A stretch of DNA of 64,000 nt from Terriglobales bacterium (lineage in GTDB: Bacteria; Acidobacteriota; Terriglobia; Terriglobales; Acidobacteriaceae), in the NCBI GenBank assembly GCA_035487355.1, contig DATHMF010000093.1:1-64000 (forward strand), in the 5' to 3' direction. The position numbers and the translations under genes were made by a program. Below the pieces are notes generated by a model that did not search any database, had not been told where the DNA came from, and worked only from the letters and a program-made list of their open reading frames with translations. This document shows, one piece after another, positions 8,447 to 15,846 of this stretch (position 1 is the stretch's first letter; every line of letters starts with the position of its first letter).

Positions 8447-8527
8447 TTGGATTGCTCAGTTCATTGCAGGTGGCACCCTGCCCAACCAACCCAGCAGGCA
8501 CCGCTTCAGCAATCCTTCAGAAAGAAT

Positions 8528-8543
8528 GTAAGTGTTCACTTAC
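8528..8543. promoter_or_regulatory. Inverted-repeat operator, copy 2
   Basis: GTAAGTGTTCACTTAC is a perfect 7-2-7 inverted repeat, one base different from copy 1; that change extends the palindrome, which argues for selection. AACTTACA follows at 8555-8562. The start codon of paralogue 2 is 146 bases downstream. Confidence 0.72.
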
Positions 8544-8689
8544 TTACTGAGAACAACTTACATAGACGCGATTTCACTCGAAGGCTAACCTGTTCGCCAT
8601 CAGCGGCTTGCTCATCCAGGCACTTTGGCACGCCGTCTGCACTAGCAGAAGGTAGTTTTTAGAATGGGATTCACCACAGGGAGGTTGAT

Positions 8690-9259
8690 ATGAAAAGCCC
8701 ATTGTTTCGTAACGTGATTGTGACATCGCTCGTGGCTGGACTCTTGGCTTATGCCATGCCGCTGAGTGCCGCGCCGCGAGACCGGCAAAACGACGGCCGC
8801 AACGGAAATGATTCTTATTATTCGCAGCCGGACAGAAATTATGGCCAAGCGCAGAATGACTCTTATCGTGCTCCCCGTGACCAGCGCGACCAGGGTCAGG
8901 GCGGAGATGACTCACACTATTATTCTCAGCCGGACGACCGTGCCCGGCAGCGGGACGATTCTTATCGTACTCCACGTGGGCAAGACAGCCGCGACCGCAA
9001 CGGGAACTGGAACCAGGGAGATGACAGGCAGCGCTCGTATGCTCAACCCACATATTCGCCGGATTATAACCAGCCGGCCCCCCAGCCGGTGTATCAGCAG
9101 CATCGTTCGCTGGGCAAATCTGTGCTGATTGTTGGCGGCTCGGCGGCGGCCGGAGCTGGAATCGGCGCACTGGCCGGCGGTGGCAAGGGCGCAGGTATCG
9201 GGGCGATCGTCGGGGGTCTTGGAGGTTTGATCTTTGACCGGGCAACCGCCCATCACTAA
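8690..9259 (+). CDS. Secreted glycine-zipper protein (paralogue 2)
   Basis: A 189-residue protein with a signal peptide (residues 1-27, ending LSAA), a long low-complexity region rich in Asp, Arg, Tyr and Gln with repeated DDSYR/SYYSQP units, and a C-terminal glycine zipper: SVLIVGGSAAAGAGIGALAG followed by GAGIGAIVGGLGG (residues 140-180). The zipper resembles YMGG/Rick_17kDa-type motifs that insert in or across membranes. It may be an outer-membrane-associated stress protein; no specific function can be read. GGGAGG lies eight bases before the ATG. It ends DRATAHH, exactly as does paralogue 3. Confidence 0.82.
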   Translation: MKSPLFRNVIVTSLVAGLLAYAMPLSAAPRDRQNDGRNGNDSYYSQPDRNYGQAQNDSYRAPRDQRDQGQGGDDSHYYSQPDDRARQRDDSYRTPRGQDSRDRNGNWNQGDDRQRSYAQPTYSPDYNQPAPQPVYQQHRSLGKSVLIVGGSAAAGAGIGALAGGGKGAGIGAIVGGLGGLIFDRATAHH

Positions 9260-9276
9260 ACCCCGGTTCGGAGGAT

Positions 9277-9308
9277 AAAAAGCCTCTCGCAAGGGAGGCT
9301 TTTTATTT
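9277..9308 (+). terminator. Rho-independent terminator 2
   Basis: AGCCTCTC, loop GCAA, GGGAGGCT with one G-T pair, then TTTTATTTT. It lies 20 bases after the stop of paralogue 2. Confidence 0.9.
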
Positions 9309-9390
9309 TGATCGCTTCGGCTCGTCCAAGGACAGCTCAATGCCGAACATGTTCCAAGAGGCTCCCTTTCAGCGATTTTTCAGAAAGAAT

Positions 9391-9406
9391 GTAAGTGTTT
9401 ACTTAC
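9391..9406. promoter_or_regulatory. Inverted-repeat operator, copy 3
   Basis: GTAAGTGTTTACTTAC, identical to copy 1, followed by AACTTACA at 9414-9421. It lies 127 bases before the start of paralogue 3 and is preceded, as in the others, by CAGAAAGAAT or a close variant. Confidence 0.72.
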
Positions 9407-9533
9407 TTAGTAGAACTTACATACTGCAGAGCCTCCCGCCGGCATTCAACCCGCCGGATATCAGCAACTTACCGGGAAGACAAATTTGGCATGGCAACTG
9501 CGATTATCCCTGGCAGTTGGATGGAGGTTGAAT

Positions 9534-9956
9534 ATGAAAAGCTCATTGGTTCGTACCGCGATTGTTACATCACTGGTAACGGCAATCACGGTTTGCGCAC
9601 TGACTTTGTTCGCCTATCCACGGCTGATGAACAACAACCCCAATGATTCGCAGCCGCTGGCGAGCAACACTCCGACGCAAGACGACACTTACGTCACGCC
9701 GCCGCCGCATGCGCGGCTGCGCCGGGCGTATTACAATTCACAACCCACATATTCGCCGGCCTACTCCCAGCCAGCTCCTCAACCAGTGGTGAGTCATCAC
9801 CGCTCGACGATGCACTCCGTGCTGATCGTCGCCGGCTCCTCGGCCGCTGGAGCTGGAATTGGCGCGCTGGCGGGTGGCAAGAAGGGCGCAGGCATTGGGG
9901 CGATAGCCGGTGGTCTGGGCGGTTTTATTTATGACCGCGCAACCGCTCATCACTAA
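9534..9956 (+). CDS. Secreted glycine-zipper protein (paralogue 3)
   Basis: A 140-residue protein starting MKSSLVRTAIVTSLV at the ATG at 9534, chosen over an upstream in-frame ATG at 9486 because it aligns with the two paralogues and has GGAGG seven bases before it. A hydrophobic segment (residues 7-27) may be a signal peptide or an uncleaved anchor. A short Pro/Gln/Tyr-rich region leads to the glycine zipper (SVLIVAGSSAAGAGIGALAG, then GAGIGAIAGGLGG) and the same DRATAHH end as paralogue 2. Function unknown. Confidence 0.82.
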   Translation: MKSSLVRTAIVTSLVTAITVCALTLFAYPRLMNNNPNDSQPLASNTPTQDDTYVTPPPHARLRRAYYNSQPTYSPAYSQPAPQPVVSHHRSTMHSVLIVAGSSAAGAGIGALAGGKKGAGIGAIAGGLGGFIYDRATAHH

Positions 9957-9974
9957 TCCGGCTGGATGTGGGTG

Positions 9975-10004
9975 AAAAAGCCCCTCGCAAGAGGGGCTTT
10001 TTTT
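9975..10004 (+). terminator. Rho-independent terminator 3
   Basis: AGCCCCTC, loop GCAA, GAGGGGCT, then seven T. It lies about 20 bases after the stop of paralogue 3. The two outer stem changes compared with terminator 1 compensate each other. Confidence 0.92.
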
Positions 10005-10203
10005 ATATTCATTAAAACTTCTCGCCAGGGATTCACACGGACCAATATGAATTTAAATATTTGTTCGCAAAGCAAGTTGACAGGCACGATGCCGGAACAG
10101 GCAATCAAGAAAACAAGCCATTGCAAAATTTTTGTATCCTCGCGAGCGAGGAGGTATCCTCTTGATGTAAGCTTTTATCTCCTCTCTCCTGGAGATGTAA
10201 GCC

Positions 10204-12105
10204 ATGCTTGGAAACAAGCCTTTTGTAGCCGTTGTTCTCGCCGCACTTGTTCTGATTGCGCTTCCCTGCCGCGCCAAAGATCCAGACTGGATTGAGGTAC
10301 ATTCGCAGCATTTTTCCGTGGTCTCCGACGCCGGCGACCGGCGTGCCCGCGAGGTCGCCCTACGCTTTGAGCAGATGTACTTTGTGTTCGGGACGCTATT
10401 TTCCAAACAGACGGTCAACACTCCGGTGCCGCTCGAAATTGTTGCGTTTCGCAACACGCACGAGCTGCGTGATTTTGTTCCGCTCTGGAAAGGCAAGCCT
10501 GTCCAGGTCGCGGGACTCTACCAGGGGGGCCAGGACCGCAACTTCATCCTGCTAGATCTCTCGGTGGAAGACCCCTACCAGGTTGTGTTCCACGAGTATG
10601 CGCATTTACTTCTGAACGGAAATTATCCGCCCACGCAGCTCTGGTTCGACGAGGGTTTCGCCCAATATTTCTCAACCATCCAAGTGCAGGTGAAAGGGAA
10701 CCAGGTACAGATGGGCCTTGCGCCTCAAGGCGCCTATGAAACGCTGCGGGGAAATCCTTTGTTTCACACCACCGACCTGTTCAGCGTGCGGCACGATTCC
10801 AAGGTCTACAACGAGAACGGCGATTACCGCTCGTTGTTCTACGAACAATCCTGGCTCTATGTCCACTACCTCTTCGACACCAAAAAAATGGACCAGGCCG
10901 CCAAATACTTTAGCCTGACGCAAAGCCAGCAGGTGCCTATTGCCCAGGCCCTGCAACAGGCGTTCGGGATGGATGCTGCGCACTTCGACCGTGAAATCCA
11001 CGATTACCTCAACGGCGATCGCATGTACGGCTACACAATTGACCTGCCAGAGATGGAAACCATGATCTATACATCGGAGAAGCTGCGGCCGCTGGATTCA
11101 CAGGCGATCCTGGCAGACGTTCACCTGCACTCTCCCGATTACATTGAGAAATCGGTCGACGAATTCCAGCAAATTCTCGGCGCCGATCCGGATAATGCCG
11201 TGGCTCATCGTGGCCTGGGCTATGCCTACCTGCTGCAAAATCAGTTCTCCAAAGCTGCGCCGCACTTCGAGCGGGCCGCGGTGCTGAACTCGAAAGATCC
11301 GCGGGTACACTATTACTCGGCTTACCTGATGCACGAGCAGGCGGAAGCTTCAGGCACCGAGGAGAATTGGCCGGGCATGCTGGCTCACCTGCAGACGGCG
11401 ATCAGGCTTGACCCGCAGTTTCCCGATGCCTACAACCTGTTGGCTTCCGTGCAGATAGAGCAGGGCGCAACCGACGCGGCCCTGGAGAGCAGCAAAGCTG
11501 CTATCGGGCTCAGTCCGCGCAATCTGCAGTTTCAAACAGTCTTTGGCCAGTGTCTCATCGCCGCCGGCAAATGGGACGACGCCGAAGCTATCTTCCAACG
11601 GCTGAAACTGAGCGACGACCCGGTGATCAGCGCGAATGCCAGCAAAAACCTGGAGTTGATTGAGCAGTATAAGACTCACGGAGCGCCGTCCCACATGGTG
11701 AGGGATTATCCGGTTTATAAGGAGAAAGAGTGGGGGACAAACGGCACACAGATGACACAGGCCGGTTTCAAAACGACAGAAAATCCAGCGGAGACCTCGG
11801 CGGTTCCCACCGCGGCTTCAGCCCAGAAGCCAGCGCCGTTAAAAATAGACAAGCGCCCCATCAGGTTCCTCAAAGGCACGCTGGTTAATGTTGATTGCGC
11901 CAGAGATTCCTCCGCTCTGCTGCATGTGGCGGTTCACACCAGCACCGGTCAAAAAGTCTGGAGTATGTCGATTGCAGACCGCGACAAGCTGGTGCTGGTC
12001 GGCACCGATTCTTTCTCCTGCGAATGGAACGGCCAGAAGGTTGCGGTGAATTATCGCGAGGCCTCAAGCGATAAGGGCGATCTGGTGTCTTTAGAGATTC
12101 AATAG
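10204..12105 (+). CDS. Exported peptidase-MA-like protein with TPR repeats
   Basis: A 633-residue protein with a signal peptide (residues 1-24, ending CRA-KD). The N-terminal half resembles the gluzincin peptidase-MA/DUF1570 group: HEYAH at residues 130-134 and FDEGFAQYF with the third-ligand Glu near 150. Residues 330-490 hold several tetratricopeptide repeats (for instance AVAHRGLGYAYLLQNQFSKA and LNSKDPRVHYYSAYL). A short beta-rich C-terminal domain follows a Pro/Ala linker. It is probably a periplasmic or surface metallopeptidase, or an inactive scaffold that keeps the zinc site. The ATG has only a weak ribosome site (CCTGGAGATGTAAGCC). Confidence 0.8.
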   Translation: MLGNKPFVAVVLAALVLIALPCRAKDPDWIEVHSQHFSVVSDAGDRRAREVALRFEQMYFVFGTLFSKQTVNTPVPLEIVAFRNTHELRDFVPLWKGKPVQVAGLYQGGQDRNFILLDLSVEDPYQVVFHEYAHLLLNGNYPPTQLWFDEGFAQYFSTIQVQVKGNQVQMGLAPQGAYETLRGNPLFHTTDLFSVRHDSKVYNENGDYRSLFYEQSWLYVHYLFDTKKMDQAAKYFSLTQSQQVPIAQALQQAFGMDAAHFDREIHDYLNGDRMYGYTIDLPEMETMIYTSEKLRPLDSQAILADVHLHSPDYIEKSVDEFQQILGADPDNAVAHRGLGYAYLLQNQFSKAAPHFERAAVLNSKDPRVHYYSAYLMHEQAEASGTEENWPGMLAHLQTAIRLDPQFPDAYNLLASVQIEQGATDAALESSKAAIGLSPRNLQFQTVFGQCLIAAGKWDDAEAIFQRLKLSDDPVISANASKNLELIEQYKTHGAPSHMVRDYPVYKEKEWGTNGTQMTQAGFKTTENPAETSAVPTAASAQKPAPLKIDKRPIRFLKGTLVNVDCARDSSALLHVAVHTSTGQKVWSMSIADRDKLVLVGTDSFSCEWNGQKVAVNYREASSDKGDLVSLEIQ

Positions 12106-12151
12106 CAGAAATTCAACAGCCGAAAATACAGTAAACTTGCAGTATTGCGCT

Positions 12152-13111
12152 ATGACTTCTCTTTCACAAACCTCAAGCGCCCGCTCCTGGCTGCAGATTG
12201 AGGACTATCGTTATCCCGGCGGCTGGAGCGCTTCTCAGCCCGCACAGCGCTCGCTGGAATATTGCCACGAGCTCGAAGCCGGACGCATCTTGTTCTTCCC
12301 CGGCGTGCCTTTTGATTTGCCGGCCGCGGATTGCGCTTTTCTCATCTCGCAAAAGCAAACCGGCTCGCGCTTTCACAAAAATATTTCTTATCGCCCCAAG
12401 CAGGATATTTTGCGCGGCGCTTCGGCAGAAAACTCCAGTGACCAGCAGCGCCTGCACAGCATCATGCGGGAATATTCCCGGCAGATTACGCAGTTCGTGG
12501 CTTCGTTTCTTGCGCCCTACGCGGGGAAGTTGGTCCTCGATTTCGCCAGCTTCCGCCCCCTGGAAGAGCAAGGACGCGATCTGCCCCTGCACAAGCGCAA
12601 TGACCTGTTGCACGTGGATGCATTCCCCACGCGCCCTACACGCGGGGCGCGCATCCTGCGGGTTTTTAACAACCTGAATCCCACCGTGCCCCGCATCTGG
12701 CGGACAGGCGAACCCTTCCACGAACTGGCTCCCCGCTTCGCCAAAGATGCGGGATTGAGCTACTACGCCATGCAGTCGCGCTCGGCGCTCTTCCGTTTGC
12801 GCCGCAGTGCAACCCGTGCTTTTCGCGGACTGGGCCTGCCGCTCGCCGACCGCTCCGCTTATGACCTCTTCATGCTGCACTTCCACGATTGGCTGAAAGA
12901 AAATGGGCCGTATCAGAAGGAAGAGCATGCCCGCTCGGAGTTCCCGCCTAATTGCACCTGGATGGTTTACACCGATGGCGTCCCACATGCCGCTCTCAGC
13001 GGACAATACGCCCTGGAGCATACCTACATCGTGCCACGAGAGGCGCTGGTCGCGCCCGAAGTGGCGCCGATTGATGTGCTGGAAAAGATGAGCGAAACGG
13101 CGCTCGGGTAA
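12152..13111 (+). CDS. Kdo hydroxylase homologue (KdoO-like dioxygenase)
   Basis: A 319-residue protein resembling the Fe(II)/2-oxoglutarate/O2-dependent Kdo 3-hydroxylase (KdoO) known from Burkholderia and Yersinia, which turns Kdo into Ko in the LPS inner core. The iron-binding H-x-D is visible as LLHVDAF (His154, Asp156). N-terminal segments (LEAGRILFFPGVPFDLP, KNISYRPKQD) and RARILR-like RGARILRVFNNLNP match the family as I know it. The ATG at 12152 was preferred to a TTG at 12137. It is a soluble protein, expected on the inner face of the inner membrane. It implies a Kdo-containing LPS in this organism. Confidence 0.82.
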   Translation: MTSLSQTSSARSWLQIEDYRYPGGWSASQPAQRSLEYCHELEAGRILFFPGVPFDLPAADCAFLISQKQTGSRFHKNISYRPKQDILRGASAENSSDQQRLHSIMREYSRQITQFVASFLAPYAGKLVLDFASFRPLEEQGRDLPLHKRNDLLHVDAFPTRPTRGARILRVFNNLNPTVPRIWRTGEPFHELAPRFAKDAGLSYYAMQSRSALFRLRRSATRAFRGLGLPLADRSAYDLFMLHFHDWLKENGPYQKEEHARSEFPPNCTWMVYTDGVPHAALSGQYALEHTYIVPREALVAPEVAPIDVLEKMSETALG

Positions 13112-13133
13112 AAACTCAGACGCTTAAGCATTC

Positions 13134-14018
13134 ATGAAAGCAAATAAACCTGTACGCTCGGCTGTAGCGCTCTGCTTTGTTGTTCTGCTGTTGCTCACCG
13201 CCTGCAGCAAGAAAAAAGCGGAACCCGATCATCCCCGTCTCACTCCCAAAGTGGCTTTGCGCGACGTCACGTTTCATAGCGCCGCGCTCAATCGCGACAT
13301 GCAGTATCGCGTTATCCTCCCGGCAAGCATCGCTCGCGGAGAAAAGCTGCCGGTGATCTATCTGCTCCATGGGGGCGGAGGCGGGTTTCACGACTGGTCG
13401 AACTACTCCGATGTTGCGTGCTACGCCGAGCACAACGTGATTCTGGTCATGCCGGAGGGCAACTCCTCGTACTACACAAACTCGGCCGAGCGACCGCAAG
13501 ACCGCTACGAAGACTACATCGTGAACGATCTCATCACCGATGTTGAAAGCAAATTCCCGGTAGCAGCAGGCCGCAACAACCGCGCCATCGTCGGGGTTTC
13601 CATGGGAGGCTTCGGAGCAGTCAAGCTGGCTCTCCGCTATCCAGAGCTATTTGTCTTCGCTGCCGGCATCAGTCCTGCGGTTGATGTTCCCAGCCTCCCC
13701 TTCTCCATCAAACGAATTCAACAGTGGCGATTCCACAGCTCGATTTTTGGGCCATGGGGAAGCCAGACGCGGCACGATAACGATCCCTTTGTGCTCGCCC
13801 GCTCCGCCGATCCTGCAAAAATGCCGTACCTGTTTCTCACCTGCGGCGAACAGGAAGGCCTGCCGCCCTCGAACCGCGCCTTCGCAGCGCTGCTGGCCAA
13901 GCGCCAATTTCAATATGAGTTCCACACTACTCCCGGGGATCATAACTGGAACCAGTGCGAGGAGTGGCTGCCCAGCGTCTTTCGAAGCCTGTTCGAGCAC
14001 GTCAATCCAAAAGGCTGA
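13134..14018 (+). CDS. Esterase-like lipoprotein (alpha/beta hydrolase, FrmB/antigen 85 type)
   Basis: A 294-residue lipoprotein: the lipobox LTAC ends at Cys24. The mature domain belongs to the esterase D/antigen 85 group of alpha/beta hydrolases. IYLLHGGGGG is the oxyanion loop, GVSMGG (Ser156) the nucleophile elbow, and GDHNW near the end gives the catalytic His. Relatives hydrolyse S-formylglutathione, feruloyl or acyl esters; lipidation suggests action on an external substrate. It starts 22 bases after the Kdo hydroxylase stop, so the two may be co-transcribed. Confidence 0.85.
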   Translation: MKANKPVRSAVALCFVVLLLLTACSKKKAEPDHPRLTPKVALRDVTFHSAALNRDMQYRVILPASIARGEKLPVIYLLHGGGGGFHDWSNYSDVACYAEHNVILVMPEGNSSYYTNSAERPQDRYEDYIVNDLITDVESKFPVAAGRNNRAIVGVSMGGFGAVKLALRYPELFVFAAGISPAVDVPSLPFSIKRIQQWRFHSSIFGPWGSQTRHDNDPFVLARSADPAKMPYLFLTCGEQEGLPPSNRAFAALLAKRQFQYEFHTTPGDHNWNQCEEWLPSVFRSLFEHVNPKG

Positions 14019-14122
14019 TCTGCGCCTGGCTGGAAGTAAAACCTTCTCTGATGTGCCGGAAAAGCTGCGCGGACCGACATAGACGTAGGAACCCAAGAGC
14101 TAATGGCTAAAAGCTAATAGCT

Positions 14123-14155
14123 GAAAAACAAAAAACCCTCTCCGCCGGAGAGGGT
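14123..14155 (-). terminator. Terminator of the cold-shock gene
   Basis: Read on the minus strand, the hairpin ACCCTCTCC / GGAGAGGGT (stem 9, loop 3; 14135-14155) is followed by TTTTTTGTTTTT. It lies 34 bases after the cold-shock stop codon. On the plus strand it would serve less well the esterase gene. Confidence 0.88.
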
Positions 14156-14188
14156 GAGCAATTGAGTGGTTTGAGTTTTTGCGAGGTT

Positions 14189-14401
14189 CTATGCGCCGCG
14201 GCCGACGTTGGCCGCCTGGAAGCCCTTTGGCCCCTTGATGCATTCGAACTCTACCGTTTCGCCTTCGTTGAGTGTGCGATAGCCGTTCCCCTGGATGGCG
14301 GAGAAGTGCACAAACACATCCTCGCCGGTTGACCTTTGAATGAAGCCATATCCCTTGGCTCCGTTAAACCACTTCACTGTACCCTTCTCTTTCACAGACA
14401 A
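14189..14401 (-). CDS. csp: Cold-shock protein, CspA family
   Basis: A 70-residue single cold-shock domain. RNP1 is KGYGFIQ and RNP2 is DVFVHFSAI, the nucleic-acid-binding motifs. It starts [28 protein letters not shown] lies just upstream of the ATG on the minus strand. Such proteins are RNA chaperones in the cytoplasm. The 370-base gene-free stretch ahead of it leaves space for a long 5' leader, as in other cold-shock genes. Confidence 0.96.
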   Translation of the reverse strand: MSVKEKGTVKWFNGAKGYGFIQRSTGEDVFVHFSAIQGNGYRTLNEGETVEFECIKGPKGFQAANVGRGA

Positions 14402-14771
14402 CTCCTTTCGCCTCTCTCAAATGAAATCCTCTTCTACCGTGGTCGGTTTTGCCGCTCCTACGGAGACGAAGAGCTAGTGATCAATGGGCCGGCTCGCCTC
14501 CTAATCATCCCAGGAAGAGACTGCTCGCCGTGCGGAGCAGCTTGGCCAGTTCTTGCGATGAAAACTGGAGAGGAAAAGCCGAAACATCAATCACAACCGT
14601 CTGGCCTGTGGCCAGGTTTTGCGCCGGAACGAACGCAAAAACGAAAAGCGATGATACAAGAACCCTGAGTTTTGGCAATAGCTTTTGAGCAAACCTGAGC
14701 GGAGATTCAATGTAACATTTCAGTAATTACCGGTCGGGCCATTTTTTCTCATAGTCTGGTAACATCGCTTC
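14402..14771. other. Gene-free region between divergent cold-shock and YihY genes
   Basis: No convincing coding frame. It must hold the promoter and probably a long leader of the cold-shock gene (minus strand) and the promoter of the YihY/BrkB gene (plus strand). I cannot place either precisely. Confidence 0.5.
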
Positions 14772-15614
14772 GTGCCCCAGGCTGACTCGCGCCAAACCCC
14801 ACCCAAGAAGCCCTTAGGAGGCCCCTGGCTCTCTCTTGGCCGGTATCTCATAACTCCGGAGGCGCAGACCTTCTCTTTGGCGGTGGCCGCCTATGCTGTG
14901 CTGGCCTTTTTCCCCTTCATGATCGTCATCATCATGATTGTCCGCAGGGTATTCGAGTCCAAGGCCATGAACTATGTGTTGCTGCAGATCCTGCGGGACC
15001 ACCTTCCCATCGGCCAGGACCTCGTCATCAAGGCCCTGGACGACCTGGTAAACGCCCGTAAACAGGTGCAAATAGGTTCCTTGATCCTGTTGTTCCTGGC
15101 GACACGCGGGGTCTTTATGCCGCTGGAGGTGGCGCTCAACCACATCTGGAAATTTGAGGAGAGCCGCCCGTGGTGGCGCAACCAGATGGTAGGGGCCATG
15201 CTGGCCCTGGCGTGTGGGGCATTGGCGCTGCTTTCCATTGGCGTGACCGCTGTCGGAAACCACTACCTGATAGCCGAGTTCGTTGGGGGCCCCCGCCATA
15301 ATCCCACCTTCCACCTGGGCGCATTCGTGGTCATGAAGCTGGTGACCACCACCGCCAGCATTGGCATGTTCTTTTTGATCTACTGGCTCGTGCCCAGCGG
15401 CAAAGTCAAGATTCGCCGCGTTCTGCCGGCGGCAATCATCTTCGGCATTCTCTGGGAGCTGATGAAATACGCCTACATAGCCGCCCTGCCCCACATGAAT
15501 TTTCAGGAGGTCTATGGACCCTTCTCAGTCTCGGTAGCGCTGATCTTCTGGGCGTATTTATCGGGATTGCTGCTGCTCGCGGGGGCCTACAGCGCCGCCT
15601 ATACGCCGGATTAG
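14772..15614 (+). CDS. YihY/BrkB family inner-membrane protein
   Basis: A 280-residue polytopic membrane protein of the YihY/virulence factor BrkB family. Six hydrophobic segments are visible (about residues 30-60, 108-125, 138-160, 185-210, 218-240, 250-275), with the family hallmark FFPFMIVIIMI early and SVALIFWAYLSGLLLLAGAY at the end. The family was once called ribonuclease BN; that assignment is not supported for these membrane proteins. The start is GTG at 14772 (MPQADSRQ), without a strong ribosome site, so the start is uncertain. Confidence 0.88.
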   Translation: MPQADSRQTPPKKPLGGPWLSLGRYLITPEAQTFSLAVAAYAVLAFFPFMIVIIMIVRRVFESKAMNYVLLQILRDHLPIGQDLVIKALDDLVNARKQVQIGSLILLFLATRGVFMPLEVALNHIWKFEESRPWWRNQMVGAMLALACGALALLSIGVTAVGNHYLIAEFVGGPRHNPTFHLGAFVVMKLVTTTASIGMFFLIYWLVPSGKVKIRRVLPAAIIFGILWELMKYAYIAALPHMNFQEVYGPFSVSVALIFWAYLSGLLLLAGAYSAAYTPD

Positions 15615-15693
15615 CTCGAAGCTCTCAGCTTTTAGCCCTTAGCTTTTAGCGTGTGGTCGGTGGAAGCCCCGTACCAAAACCTCATACCTTTGT

Positions 15694-15785
15694 TGCGCGC
15701 TTGTGCGCGCATCGGTGGGAGCCCCCGGCTTTAGCCGGGGGTAAGGCTCGTGGAGTTTTGGGCTTTAGCCCTGGTCTCTTTGTGA
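15694..15785 (+). repeat. Hairpin repeat element, family A copy 1
   Basis: The core CCCCCGGCTTTAGCCGGGGG at 15722-15741 is a perfect hairpin, followed by GTAAGG and then the second hairpin GGGCTTTAGCCC. A near copy lies at 53371-53465. Such REP-like elements are common between acidobacterial genes. This copy lies between two convergent genes. Confidence 0.8.
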
Positions 15786-15846
15786 GCGGGACATTATTTC
15801 TGCAGCTATTTTCAATTACCCGATTGCCCAATTTGCAATTACACAA

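Noticed and set aside
12173-13021. Open frame of 282 codons on the minus strand
   Set aside because: Antisense to the Kdo hydroxylase; low-quality composition.
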